Of a stretch of DNA of 33,219 nt, positions 7,517-15,449 are shown one piece after another. The DNA is from JBBPYC01 sp038200275. Its GTDB lineage: Bacteria; Pseudomonadota; Gammaproteobacteria; Burkholderiales; Burkholderiaceae_C. Made by a program: the position numbers and the translations under genes. The stretch lies in assembly GCA_038200275.1 (NCBI GenBank), contig JBBPYC010000068.1, forward strand, positions 1 through 33,219. Direction: 5' to 3'. A model generated the notes under the pieces. It ran no database searches, was not told the origin of the DNA, and saw only the letters and a program-made list of their open reading frames with translations. Numbering within the stretch: position 1 is the first letter of the stretch; each line of letters begins with the position of its first letter.

Positions 7517-8803
7517 TCACAAAGCCGGCTGCAACGCATTGGCGACGACGAAGTTGCCGACCCGATAGCCAAGCTCGCTGCCGACGGTTTGATCGAAGCG
7601 CCAGTGGATGCCGCCCCAGATGCGCGCGTTGAACACGTCGGCTTCGATTTCGCTGAGCCGGTGATAGCGGCGTTCGACGTCGCCGGTTGCCACGCTCCTG
7701 AGCGTAACCGTGACCGGAAATTCAGTATCACCAAACTCCGACTTGAGCACGGCCGCAGCCGCACCCGCAGAGCAGCCGTGCGCCGATGGATAGGCCGGAA
7801 ACTGCGGCGTCGGAATCACCGGTATCCAGCTTGGCTGCGCGGGGAGCTGCAGCGTCGGAATGGCGGGTTTCCAGTCGGCCTGAGCCGGCAGATGGGCTTG
7901 GCCAGCGCCGGTGGGAATCGCGCCGACCGGTCGCCAGATGTCATACGTGTACTTCGCATCGAAGCAGGCAATGGATGAATCGGCCAGCGCCATGTGCAAC
8001 TGAGCGAACAGTTTCGCGTTCTGGGCAAAGGTCAAGCCGTAAGCAGCCGACAACTGCCTGGCTACCGAGCTCCAGAGTTTCGGGCCGCTGTCGGTCCAGA
8101 ACTGGGCGACCAAGGTCTGCTCGGGCGTGCGCGTCGCGCTGTCCACGCCGCCAATGGCGAACACTTCCAGATAGTCCTGCTTGAACTGCGCGCTGGCATA
8201 AGCGGGTGGCGGTGCAGGGCGAAACTGCGCAGCGTCCCGGATGACCCACGGCGGCACCATCGGCAGATTGACGCCGAACGCCGTCGATCCATCCTGCGGC
8301 ACCCAGGCGCCCGGGACGTGCGGCGGCCGATACGGCAGGAAATCGTTGATGCCGTCGTCGGCGCGCCAAGCCAGCATCTGCCGCGCGGCGATCTCGCCCA
8401 CTGCGATGCCGTCGTCACGCGCTTGAGCTGACTTGATTTCGGCCAGCGACTTGGCCAACGCGGCGTCGAGCATGACTTGTTGCGACGGGTAGAGCCCCAG
8501 CAGCACGCGGTGCGCGGCCGTGGCGGCTGCGGCCTCCATCGAGGCACCCGGCTTGGACGGGATGCGCTGCGAATAAGGCCGTGCGCTGCGCTCGATCGAG
8601 TTGATTGCCTCGAACATCGCCACATGCACGAGCGCGGCGTCCCGCCCCTGCAAAAACGGGTTCCAGTCGTCCGCATGCATGGTCTCGAACGTCAGGCGGT
8701 CCCAATCGGTCACCGCATCGGCGTGCGCGCCGGCGGCTGTCATCACCAAAGCGGCCCCCACCAGCCCGGACAACCAGGAGCGGCCATTGAACGGCATCTT
8801 CAT
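7517..8803 (-). CDS. Vanadium-dependent haloperoxidase / PAP2-type phosphatase, secreted
   Basis: A 428-residue exported enzyme of the vanadate-binding haloperoxidase and acid phosphatase superfamily. All three anion-binding motifs are present in order: KX6RP as KYTYDIWRP (K about residue 284), PSAHG in place of PSGH (about residue 342), and RX5HX3D as RIWGGIHWRFD (about residue 395). The last motif has Ala instead of the usual Ser before the Arg. A signal peptide (SWLSGLVGAALVMTAAGAHA-DA) predicts a periplasmic enzyme. Members either oxidise halides with H2O2 using vanadate or remove phosphate; which one applies cannot be decided here. The ATG at 8803 gives a normal signal peptide and has AGAAAG 6 bases upstream. 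It heads a minus-strand run with the phytase-like gene and proC, and its upstream region contains strong inverted repeats. Confidence 0.87.
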   Translation of the reverse strand: MKMPFNGRSWLSGLVGAALVMTAAGAHADAVTDWDRLTFETMHADDWNPFLQGRDAALVHVAMFEAINSIERSARPYSQRIPSKPGASMEAAAATAAHRVLLGLYPSQQVMLDAALAKSLAEIKSAQARDDGIAVGEIAARQMLAWRADDGINDFLPYRPPHVPGAWVPQDGSTAFGVNLPMVPPWVIRDAAQFRPAPPPAYASAQFKQDYLEVFAIGGVDSATRTPEQTLVAQFWTDSGPKLWSSVARQLSAAYGLTFAQNAKLFAQLHMALADSSIACFDAKYTYDIWRPVGAIPTGAGQAHLPAQADWKPAIPTLQLPAQPSWIPVIPTPQFPAYPSAHGCSAGAAAAVLKSEFGDTEFPVTVTLRSVATGDVERRYHRLSEIEADVFNARIWGGIHWRFDQTVGSELGYRVGNFVVANALQPAL

Positions 8804-8851
8804 CAAACACTTTCTTGCATAGACAGGCGCAGCAGTAGCGCACCGTGCGGT

Positions 8852-8875
8852 GGATGCGGCCCGCATCCGGGCCGC
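8852..8875. repeat. Two overlapping alternative palindromes in the haloperoxidase leader
   Basis: GGATGCGG-C-CCGCATCC (8852-8868) and GCGGCCCG-CATC-CGGGCCGC (8856-8875) are both perfect and mutually exclusive, since they share 13 bases. On the minus strand they lie about 50-70 bases before the haloperoxidase start codon, so they could be alternative RNA hairpins or a protein-binding site. Confidence 0.45.
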
Positions 8876-8923
8876 CGCAACCAAAGCAGCGAGTATGCCG
8901 AGATAGGGCCGGCCTTACGCCAA

Positions 8924-8972
8924 CGTGGCCAGCTGCACTGCGGGTTCCTGGTGCGCCGTGCAGTTGGCCACG
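8924..8972. repeat. Long inverted repeat (15-bp arms) upstream of the haloperoxidase gene
   Basis: CGTGGCCAGCTGCAC (8924-8938) and GTGCAGTTGGCCACG (8958-8972) pair over 15 positions with one mismatch (a G-U pair in RNA) around a 19-base loop. No T-run follows on either strand. It may be a structured RNA element, a transcription end stem for the upstream ABC operon in the opposite direction, or a remnant of a mobile palindromic repeat. Confidence 0.5.
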
Positions 8973-9280
8973 CTGCGGTGCAGTGATGGGGGAGTCCAAA
9001 TGATTGAGCCGTGTGCCGAGTTCATCCAGAGCGGAGCGACCTGCACGCCGTTTCCCGATCCGCGCAGCCACCGCGTCGCACTGGTCAAGCTGGACCCGAG
9101 CCGCTCAGGCGAGCGCGCTTTGCTTCGGGGTGCAGCCGACCGCTCGGGGGTCGATCCCGGCCGAGCGCTCTGATTGGAACAGGCCGGCGTTGCTGCAAGC
9201 TGGTGTCAGCGGAGTTAATGGATCAACTGGGCTGGAGCCGGGATGCAAACAACGGCCGGCATGTCGCGCTGGCAAGCCCG

Positions 9281-10408
9281 CTACACGCCAACAAAGGCAA
9301 CGTCCCGCTCCACCATCGCAATGCGCCGTTCCTCGATGCCGTGGCAAGCCACGCGCACGCCGTCGATTGCCAGCAGCAGCGGCCGCTCGGTGCGGCAACG
9401 GTCGTTGGCGTGCGGGCAGCGCGGATGAAACGCGCAGCCGGTCGGCGGGTTCAGTGGGTTGGGCACTTCGCCCTGAACCGGCGTGCGTGCGCGGCCGGTG
9501 TCGTGCATCTTGGGGATGGCGTCGAGCAGCATGCGCGTGTAGGGATGGCGCGGGCGGGCGAACAGCGTGTGCTTGTCGGCCAGCTCGACGAGCCGGCCCA
9601 GGTACATCACGCCGACGTGGTCGCTCACATGGCGCACCACGGCCAGGTTGTGCGAGATGAACAGGTAGGTCAGGCCCTGCCGGGTCTGCAGCTCCTTCAT
9701 GATGTTGAGCACCTGCGCCTGCACGCTGACGTCGAGCGCCGACGTCGGCTCGTCACAGACCAGAAATTCGGGCTCGGTGGCCAGCGCGCGCGCGATCGAG
9801 ACGCGCTGGCGCTGGCCGCCGGAGAATTGGTGCGGGTACTTCACCATGTCGAGCGGCGACAGGCCGACCGACTCAAGCAGTTCGCCCACGCGTAGTTTCA
9901 GCGCCGCTTTGTCGGTGACGAGCCGGTGTTCCTTCAGGGGCTCGCCGACGATGTCCTCCACGATCCAGCGCGGGTTCAGGCTGGCGTACGGGTCCTGGAA
10001 AATCATCTGGATGCGTCGGCGCAGCTGGCGGCCGGCGGGCGTCTTGAAGGCGGCATGTGCGTCCTGCCCGTCGAACTGCAGGCCACCGCGCGTGGGCGCA
10101 TACAGGCCCACCAGCAACCGCGCCACGGTGCTTTTGCCGCAGCCTGACTCGCCGACCAGCGCCAGCGTCTTGCCCCGCTCGATGTCGAAACTCACGCCGT
10201 CCACCGCGTGCAGCAGCAGCCGGGGCTTGCGCTCCAGCAGCCGGTTCAGCCAGGGCGGGGACACGTCGAAGGTCATGGCCAGGTCACGCGCCTGCACCAG
10301 CGTGCCGGCGCTGCCGGGCACGACGTTGAGCGGTGCGTCCTGGCCGGACCAGTCAGTGCTGATGAGGGCACCGGCGGGGACGTGCGCCGTGGGGGGCGTG
10401 CGCGTCAT
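9281..10408 (-). CDS. Peptide-type ABC transporter ATPase (DppF/OppF-like)
   Basis: A 375-residue cytoplasmic ATPase of the oligopeptide/dipeptide/nickel importer family. It shows Walker A GESGCGKST (about residue 86), Q-loop MIFQDPYASLNPRW, signature FSGGQRQR, Walker B FLVCDEPTSALD and H-loop FISHN. The C-terminal oligopeptide domain with its Cys-rich motif (GCAFHPRCPHANDRC) is present; in the family this can hold an iron-sulfur cluster. About 40 extra N-terminal residues precede the ATPase domain. The ATG overlaps the stop of the partner ATPase gene by four bases, which fixes the start and suggests coupled synthesis of a heterodimer. It is the last gene of the importer operon. GsiA/Dpp-type specificity cannot be settled from sequence. 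Confidence 0.9.
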   Translation of the reverse strand: MTRTPPTAHVPAGALISTDWSGQDAPLNVVPGSAGTLVQARDLAMTFDVSPPWLNRLLERKPRLLLHAVDGVSFDIERGKTLALVGESGCGKSTVARLLVGLYAPTRGGLQFDGQDAHAAFKTPAGRQLRRRIQMIFQDPYASLNPRWIVEDIVGEPLKEHRLVTDKAALKLRVGELLESVGLSPLDMVKYPHQFSGGQRQRVSIARALATEPEFLVCDEPTSALDVSVQAQVLNIMKELQTRQGLTYLFISHNLAVVRHVSDHVGVMYLGRLVELADKHTLFARPRHPYTRMLLDAIPKMHDTGRARTPVQGEVPNPLNPPTGCAFHPRCPHANDRCRTERPLLLAIDGVRVACHGIEERRIAMVERDVAFVGV

Positions 10409-11412
10409 GCGGCGGCCCTTGGGGCCCGATCGACGACTGCGCTGCGCGTGCCCGGGTCGTCGTGCAGCCAGCAGGCCGCCCGCGTGGCGCCGGCGTTCAG
10501 CAGGTCCGGGCGCTCGAACAGGCAGCGCTCGAAGCGCTTTGGGCAGCGCGGGTGATACGCGCAGCCAGTGGGAATCGCGTTCAGTCGCGGCATGGCACCG
10601 TCGATCTGGTGCAACCGTTCGCGGTCCACGGTGATGTCGGGGATGGCCGCCATCAGGCCGGCCGTGTAGGGATGCGCGGGCTGGTTGATCACTTCGTGCA
10701 CCGGCCCGATCTCCGCCACGCGCCCGGCGTACAGCACGGCCACGCGGTCGCAGGTCTCGGCGATCACGCCCATGTCGTGCGTGATCAGCATGACCGCGGC
10801 GCCGCGGTCTTTACAGACCTTTTTCAACAACTGGATGATCTGCGCCTGGATCGACACATCGAGCGCGGTGGTGGGCTCGTCGGCCACGATCAGCTGCGGC
10901 TCGGCGGCCAGCGCCAGCGCGATCACCACACGCTGGCGCATGCCGCCGGAGAACTGGTGCGGGTAGTGGTCGATGCGCTGGTCGGCCGCGGGGATGCCGG
11001 TGTCCTGCAGCAACGCGACGGCGCGGCGCCGCGCCTCGGCGGCATTCACTGGCAGATGCGCTTGAATCGTTTCGGTCAACTGCCGGCCGACGGTGTAGAG
11101 CGGATTCAGCGACGTCAGCGGATCTTGAAAAATCGCGCCGATGCGCCGACCGCGAATTTTGCGCATGGCGGCGTTGCTTAAGTTGTCGATGCGTTCGCCC
11201 TGCAGCAGGATCTGGCCGCTTGCCACGCGGCCCGGCGGCTCCAGCAGCCCGATGATCGCCGCGCCGGTCAGCGATTTGCCAGCGCCCGACTCACCGACCA
11301 CGCCGAGGATCTCGCCGGGCGCGATCGACAACGAGATGTCGTCGAGCGCCCGCAACGTGCCGCGCCGGTGCGGGAATTCGACCACGAGGTTGCGGATCTC
11401 AAGCAGGGACAT
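10405..11412 (-). CDS. Peptide-type ABC transporter ATPase (DppD/OppD-like)
   Basis: A 335-residue ATPase, partner of the downstream one. Walker A is GESGAGKSLTG, the Q-loop is AIFQDPLTSLNPLYTVGRQL, the signature FSGGMRQR, Walker B LIVADEPTTALDVSIQAQ and the H-loop LITHDMGV. The C-terminal oligopeptide extension includes GCAYHPRCPKRFERC with the conserved cysteines. The length is typical. It starts 120 bases after the permease C gene; that gap contains a Comamonadaceae-type palindrome. The ribosome-binding site is poor. Both ATPases carry full motif sets, unlike the glycerol importer in this window. Confidence 0.9.
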   Translation of the reverse strand: MSLLEIRNLVVEFPHRRGTLRALDDISLSIAPGEILGVVGESGAGKSLTGAAIIGLLEPPGRVASGQILLQGERIDNLSNAAMRKIRGRRIGAIFQDPLTSLNPLYTVGRQLTETIQAHLPVNAAEARRRAVALLQDTGIPAADQRIDHYPHQFSGGMRQRVVIALALAAEPQLIVADEPTTALDVSIQAQIIQLLKKVCKDRGAAVMLITHDMGVIAETCDRVAVLYAGRVAEIGPVHEVINQPAHPYTAGLMAAIPDITVDRERLHQIDGAMPRLNAIPTGCAYHPRCPKRFERCLFERPDLLNAGATRAACWLHDDPGTRSAVVDRAPRAAA

Positions 11413-11457
11413 GGGTGCCGATCGGTGGAGGTGACGTTGCCTTGCAGGTTGCCATTA

Positions 11458-11520
11458 CTATGATTTTCATAGCTATATGCGCAGACTGGACGAGCGCCTC
11501 ATCCCTGTTTTCCTTTAAAA
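11458..11520. repeat. Comamonadaceae-type intergenic palindromic element
   Basis: CTATGA (11458-11463) and TCATAG (11467-11472) form a tight hairpin, followed by a tail reading GCGCAGACTGGACGAGCGC and then CTGTTTTCCTTTAAAA. From memory this layout (palindrome with CTAT/ATAG arms, then a GCGC..GAGCGC block, then a T-rich end) is a common dispersed intergenic element in Comamonadaceae. Here it lies inside the importer operon, between permease C and the first ATPase. Confidence 0.5.
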
Positions 11521-11532
11521 CGACGCTTTGCG

Positions 11533-12441
11533 TCAGCGCAGCCGCGGGTTGAGCGCATCGCGCAGCCAGTCGCCCAGCAGGTTCACGCTCAGCGCGATCA
11601 GCACCAGCGTCAGACCGGGGAACACGGTGATCCACCACTCGCCCGAAAACAGGTAGTCGTTGCCCACGCGGATCAGCGTGCCGAGCGACGGCGAGGTGGG
11701 CGGCGCGCCCACGCCCAGGAACGACAGCGTGGCCTCGGTGATGATGGCGGTGGCGACCTGGATGGTGGCCAGCACCAGCACCGGCCCGAGCACGTTGGGC
11801 AGCACGTGGCGGCGCATGATGCGCAGCGGCGCAACGCCGGTCACGCGCGCCGCCTGCACGTATTCCTTGTTGCGCTCGACCAGCGTCGAGCCCCGCACGG
11901 TGCGCGCGTATTGCACCCAGCCGGTCAGCGAGATCGACAGGATGAGCACGCCGAACGCCAGGCCCTCGTGTGCATTCGGGAAAACGGCCCGGCCGACGCC
12001 TGCGATCAGCAACGCGATCAGGATCGCCGGGAACGACAGCATCACGTCGCACAGGCGCATCAGCGCCGCATCCACCCAGCCGCTGCGAAAACCCGCCAGC
12101 AGGCCGAGCGACACGCCGACCGCCATCGACAAGATCACCGACGCGATGCCCACGATCAGCGAAATGCGGGCGCCATAGATGAGTGCCGATAGGATGTCGC
12201 GCCCCTGGTCATCGGTGCCCAGCAGGAACTTCGACGTGCCGCCTTCCAGCCAGGCCGGTGGCAAGCGCGCGTCCATCAACTCGAGCGTGGTCAGATCGAA
12301 CGGATTGTGGGGCGCCACCCAACCTGCAAACAGCGCGCAGAACACGCAGACGAATGCTATGACGGCGGCCAAGATCGCGACCGGCGAGGTGCGAAAGCTG
12401 TAGCCGATGTCGCTGTCCGCCCACCGTGCGAGTGTGTTCAT
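11533..12441 (-). CDS. Peptide-type ABC transporter permease (DppC/OppC-like)
   Basis: A 302-residue inner-membrane permease. It has an N-terminal transmembrane segment (VAILAAVIAFVCVFCALFAGWVAP), the conserved loop KFLLGTDDQGRDILSALIYGARISL, five further hydrophobic segments and the EAA motif that contacts the ATPases (EYVQAARVTGVAPLRIMRRHVLPN). The ending LLGDWLRDALNPRLR is characteristic of DppC-type permeases. It follows the binding-protein gene after 92 bases, a gap that contains an inverted GGCGCC pair (12474-12479 and 12494-12499) that could stabilise the binding-protein mRNA. The start codon has no clear ribosome-binding site. Confidence 0.92.
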   Translation of the reverse strand: MNTLARWADSDIGYSFRTSPVAILAAVIAFVCVFCALFAGWVAPHNPFDLTTLELMDARLPPAWLEGGTSKFLLGTDDQGRDILSALIYGARISLIVGIASVILSMAVGVSLGLLAGFRSGWVDAALMRLCDVMLSFPAILIALLIAGVGRAVFPNAHEGLAFGVLILSISLTGWVQYARTVRGSTLVERNKEYVQAARVTGVAPLRIMRRHVLPNVLGPVLVLATIQVATAIITEATLSFLGVGAPPTSPSLGTLIRVGNDYLFSGEWWITVFPGLTLVLIALSVNLLGDWLRDALNPRLR

Positions 12442-12533
12442 TTTTTATGGCAAGCCGGGGTGGAAGGAAGGAAGGCGCCGCCGCTGGGCGATGGGCGCCG
12501 TGCTGGATCTGCAGCTGACGGATCAGCCGGTCA

Positions 12534-14123
12534 TCACTTCTTGATGCTCATCCACTTGAAGTGCATGTAGTTGTCCGGCAGTTGCGTGAGCGTGACGTTC
12601 TTGGCCACACCCCAGGCCAGCGCCTGCTGGTGCAGCGGCAGGTGGCCGATGTCGGCATTGTGGATGTCGAAGGCCTGCTTGATCAGCGCGTCGCGCTTCG
12701 TCTTGTCGGTCTCCGACTGGATCGCCTGCGTCAGCTTGTCGAGTTCGGGGTTGCAGTAGGCGCCCAGGTTGAACTGGCCGGCCCCGGCGTCCGTCGGGCA
12801 CGCGGTAAGCGCGTTCAGGGCATTGTGGGCGTCGTACGTGGTGGGGGTCCAGCCGAGCATGTAGAAGCTCGTGTCGCGCCGCAGGATCTTCGGGAAGTAA
12901 GTGCCTTTGGTCTCCGCCTGCAGGTTGATCTTGACGCCGATGCGCGACAGGTTCGCGCTGACTGCCTGGCAGATGTTGGCGTCGTTCACATAGCGGTCGT
13001 TCGGGCAGTTCATTGCCACCTCGAAGCCCTGCGGATAGCCCGCTTCGGCCATCAGTTTCTTGGCACCTTCCACGTCGTAAGGCAGCCGCTTGTTCTGGTC
13101 GGCCGAGAAGCCGTTGATGCCCGGGCCGATCAGCAAGGCCGTCGGTGACGACGCACCGCGCATCACGGTGCGCTGGATGCCTGTGATGTCGATCGCCTGA
13201 TAGAAGGCCTGTCGCACGCGCTTGTCCTTGAACGGGTTCTTGCCCTTGACGTTGGAGAACTGCAGCTCGTCGCGCTTCTGGTCCATGCCCAAAAAGATGG
13301 TGCGCAGCTCCGGCCCGGTCATGGCACGCGCTTTGTCGCTGGCATTCACCCGCGCGATGTCCTGCACGGGAATCGGCTCCATCACGTCGACTTCGCCGGA
13401 CAGCAGCGCGGCCACGCGCGTGGCGTCGTTGGAGATCGGCGTGAAGACCACCTCTTGCACGTTGCCTTCGATCTTGCCCCAGTAGTTCGGGTTGCGCACG
13501 AACACGGTGCGCACGTTGGGTTGGCGCTCGCGCACCATGAACGGGCCGGTGCCGTTGGTGCTGAAGGATGCGGCGTTCTCAATCCCTTTGCGGCGGTCCA
13601 CCGGGCGCGTTGCCTGATTGGTTTCCGCCCATTTTTTGCTGAGGATGTAGGTCAGCGACAGCACATCCGGCAGGATCGGAAACGGCGTCTTGGTTTCGAT
13701 GTCGACCGTGAAGTCGTCGACCTTGCGGACTTCCTTGATGTCGCTGGTGTTGGTCTTCATGTCGGAGCCTTCGCCTGCAGCGCGCGCCAGGCTGAACAAC
13801 ACGTCGTCCGCGGTGAACGGCGTGCCGTCATGAAACTTCACATCGCGGCGCAGTTCGAATCGCCACACCGTGGGCGAGGTCTGCTTCCAGCTGGTTGCCA
13901 GCATCGGCGCCAGGCTCAGGTCCTTGTTGCGCCCGGCCAGCGGCTCGTAGACGTTGCCGGTGACGCTGAGCTGCAGCGACTCGTTGAGCGAATGCGGGTC
14001 CATCGACAACGCATCGCCCTGGTCAGCGACGCGGATGGTCTGGGCTTGAGCGGATGCTACGGAAACGGTAGCTGCCAGCGCAATCAGGAGGCGCGTGGCG
14101 AGCACATTTCGCTTGAATTTCAT
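12534..14123 (-). CDS. Peptide-type ABC transporter periplasmic binding protein (SBP family 5)
   Basis: A 529-residue extracytoplasmic solute-binding protein. The signal peptide MKFKRNVLATRLLIALAATV continues to SVASAQAQ, with likely cleavage after AQA. The mature N-terminus TIRVADQGDALSMDPHSLNE and the segment WRFELRRDVKFHDGTPFTADDVLFSL are the hallmark of family 5 (dipeptide, oligopeptide, glutathione, nickel). The ATG at 14123 is chosen for the signal peptide; AGAAAG lies 6 bases upstream. An earlier in-frame start at 14192 would add 23 residues before the signal. The ligand is unknown; the neighbouring M20 hydrolase suggests a peptide or N-acyl amino acid. It is the most abundant component expected from this operon. 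Confidence 0.9.
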   Translation of the reverse strand: MKFKRNVLATRLLIALAATVSVASAQAQTIRVADQGDALSMDPHSLNESLQLSVTGNVYEPLAGRNKDLSLAPMLATSWKQTSPTVWRFELRRDVKFHDGTPFTADDVLFSLARAAGEGSDMKTNTSDIKEVRKVDDFTVDIETKTPFPILPDVLSLTYILSKKWAETNQATRPVDRRKGIENAASFSTNGTGPFMVRERQPNVRTVFVRNPNYWGKIEGNVQEVVFTPISNDATRVAALLSGEVDVMEPIPVQDIARVNASDKARAMTGPELRTIFLGMDQKRDELQFSNVKGKNPFKDKRVRQAFYQAIDITGIQRTVMRGASSPTALLIGPGINGFSADQNKRLPYDVEGAKKLMAEAGYPQGFEVAMNCPNDRYVNDANICQAVSANLSRIGVKINLQAETKGTYFPKILRRDTSFYMLGWTPTTYDAHNALNALTACPTDAGAGQFNLGAYCNPELDKLTQAIQSETDKTKRDALIKQAFDIHNADIGHLPLHQQALAWGVAKNVTLTQLPDNYMHFKWMSIKK

Positions 14124-14188
14124 CGGGAGCTTTCTGGAGGGGGGAAAACGACAACGAACAAAAATGAGAAGTGGCCGCCGCAGCTGCG

Positions 14189-15448
14189 TCAAGCGACCAC
14201 TGCACCGGCAGCTGCACCGACACCGAGTGGCAGAGACCGTTCGACCAGCCCGGCGAACAGCGCCGCGCCGAGTGGCAGCACCTCGTCGTTGAAGTCGTAG
14301 CGGTTGTTGTGCAACGGGGTGCTGCCACTACCGCCGGGGTGGCCCTGACCCAGCCGCAGGTAGGCGCCCGGGCGGGCCTGCAGCATGAACGAGAAGTCCT
14401 CGGCGCCCATGCTGGGTTCCATGTCGCGCACCACGTGGTCTTCGCCGACCAGCGCAGCGGCCACGCCGGCGGCGAAGTCGGCTTCCGCTGCGCTGTTGAT
14501 GGTGGCCGGATAGACGCGCTCGTAATGCACCGTGGCCGTGGCGCCGAAGCCCTGCGCGACAGCCCCGCACAGTTCGTGCAACCGCCGCTCCACCAGGTCT
14601 TGCACTGCCGCGCTGAACGTACGCACCGTGCCGACCAACGTGGCGCGGGCCGGGAGCACGCTCATGGCGCCGGGGTCGCCCGCTTGCATCGAGCAGATGC
14701 TGATGACGGCACTGTCCAGCGCGCGCACGTTGCGCGCTGTGATGCTCTGCACGGCAGTGATGATGTGGGCAGCAACCAGCACCGAATCGACCGCCTGATA
14801 CGCATGCGCGCCGTGGCCACCGCGGCCTGCGATCTCGATGGTGATGCGATCGGCCGCCGCCATCATGGCGCCCCGATTCGTGCCGACGGTTCCGGGCGCC
14901 ATACCCGGCGCGTTGTGCATGGCGTAGATGGACTCGACCGGGAAGCGGTCGAACAGGCCGTCTTCGATCATCGCCTTCGCGCCGGCATAGCCTTCCTCGC
15001 CCGGCTGGAACACCAGCACCGCGGTGCCGTCGAAGTCGCGCGTGGCAGCCAGGTAGCGCGCGGCGCCCATCAGCATGGTGGTGTGTCCGTCGTGGCCGCA
15101 ACCGTGCATCCGGCCAGGCTGACAGGACTTCCATTCGAAGTCGTTGGATTCGGCAAGCGCCAGCGCATCCATGTCAGCACGCAGACCCACCAGACGGCCA
15201 CTGGCCGTGCTGCGGCCCCGCACCAGCGCCACCACGCCGGTCTTGCCGATGGCGGTGTGGATCTCGTCCACGCCGCAGGCCCGCAAGCCCTCGGCCACGC
15301 GGGCGGCGGTGTAGACCTCTTCGAAACCCAGCTCGGGATGCGCATGCAGATCGCGCCGGAACGCGGTGAGTTCGGGGTGGAACTGCGCAATCGCCGCGAA
15401 CGCGCGGCCATTGGCGCGATAGCGCAATGGATTCAACTCAGCCTGCAT
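14189..15448 (-). CDS. M20-family amidohydrolase (hippurate hydrolase-like)
   Basis: A 419-residue metal-dependent amidohydrolase of peptidase family M20D, which removes the acyl group from N-acyl amino acids such as hippurate or splits small amides. Metal ligands are visible in GLRADMDAL, HGCGHDGH (residues 115-122), FQPGEEGYAGAKAM and MHNAPGM, and in the C-terminal PSMGAEDFSFML and PLHNNRYDFND. The GRGGHGAHAYQAVDSV segment marks the dimerisation domain. No signal peptide is seen, so it is cytoplasmic. Its ATG is separated from the permease B stop by one base (TGACATG), which strongly supports one operon and this start. An import-and-cleave role together with the ABC transporter is inferred. 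Confidence 0.9.
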   Translation of the reverse strand: MQAELNPLRYRANGRAFAAIAQFHPELTAFRRDLHAHPELGFEEVYTAARVAEGLRACGVDEIHTAIGKTGVVALVRGRSTASGRLVGLRADMDALALAESNDFEWKSCQPGRMHGCGHDGHTTMLMGAARYLAATRDFDGTAVLVFQPGEEGYAGAKAMIEDGLFDRFPVESIYAMHNAPGMAPGTVGTNRGAMMAAADRITIEIAGRGGHGAHAYQAVDSVLVAAHIITAVQSITARNVRALDSAVISICSMQAGDPGAMSVLPARATLVGTVRTFSAAVQDLVERRLHELCGAVAQGFGATATVHYERVYPATINSAAEADFAAGVAAALVGEDHVVRDMEPSMGAEDFSFMLQARPGAYLRLGQGHPGGSGSTPLHNNRYDFNDEVLPLGAALFAGLVERSLPLGVGAAAGAVVA

Positions 15449-15449
15449 G

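Larger units (their letters stand above)
8804..9280. other. 477-base intergenic region without a credible gene
   Basis: Between the haloperoxidase start and the end of the ABC ATPase gene no open frame resembles a known protein on either strand. The region holds the inverted repeats listed separately (8852-8875, 8924-8972) and a weaker pair CGCTCGG (9141-9147) / CCGAGCG (9161-9167). It must contain the promoter of the haloperoxidase gene and the end of the ABC transporter transcript, but no good -35/-10 pair could be picked out. Confidence 0.6.

Noticed and set aside
6203..7978. A 591-codon open frame on the plus strand
   Set aside because: Antisense to the phytase-like and haloperoxidase genes, both of which have clear family motifs.
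9141..9167. A GGGGGTCGATCCCGG-like sequence resembling a tRNA T-arm
   Set aside because: No acceptor stem, D-arm or anticodon arm can be built around it; it is better described as a weak inverted repeat.
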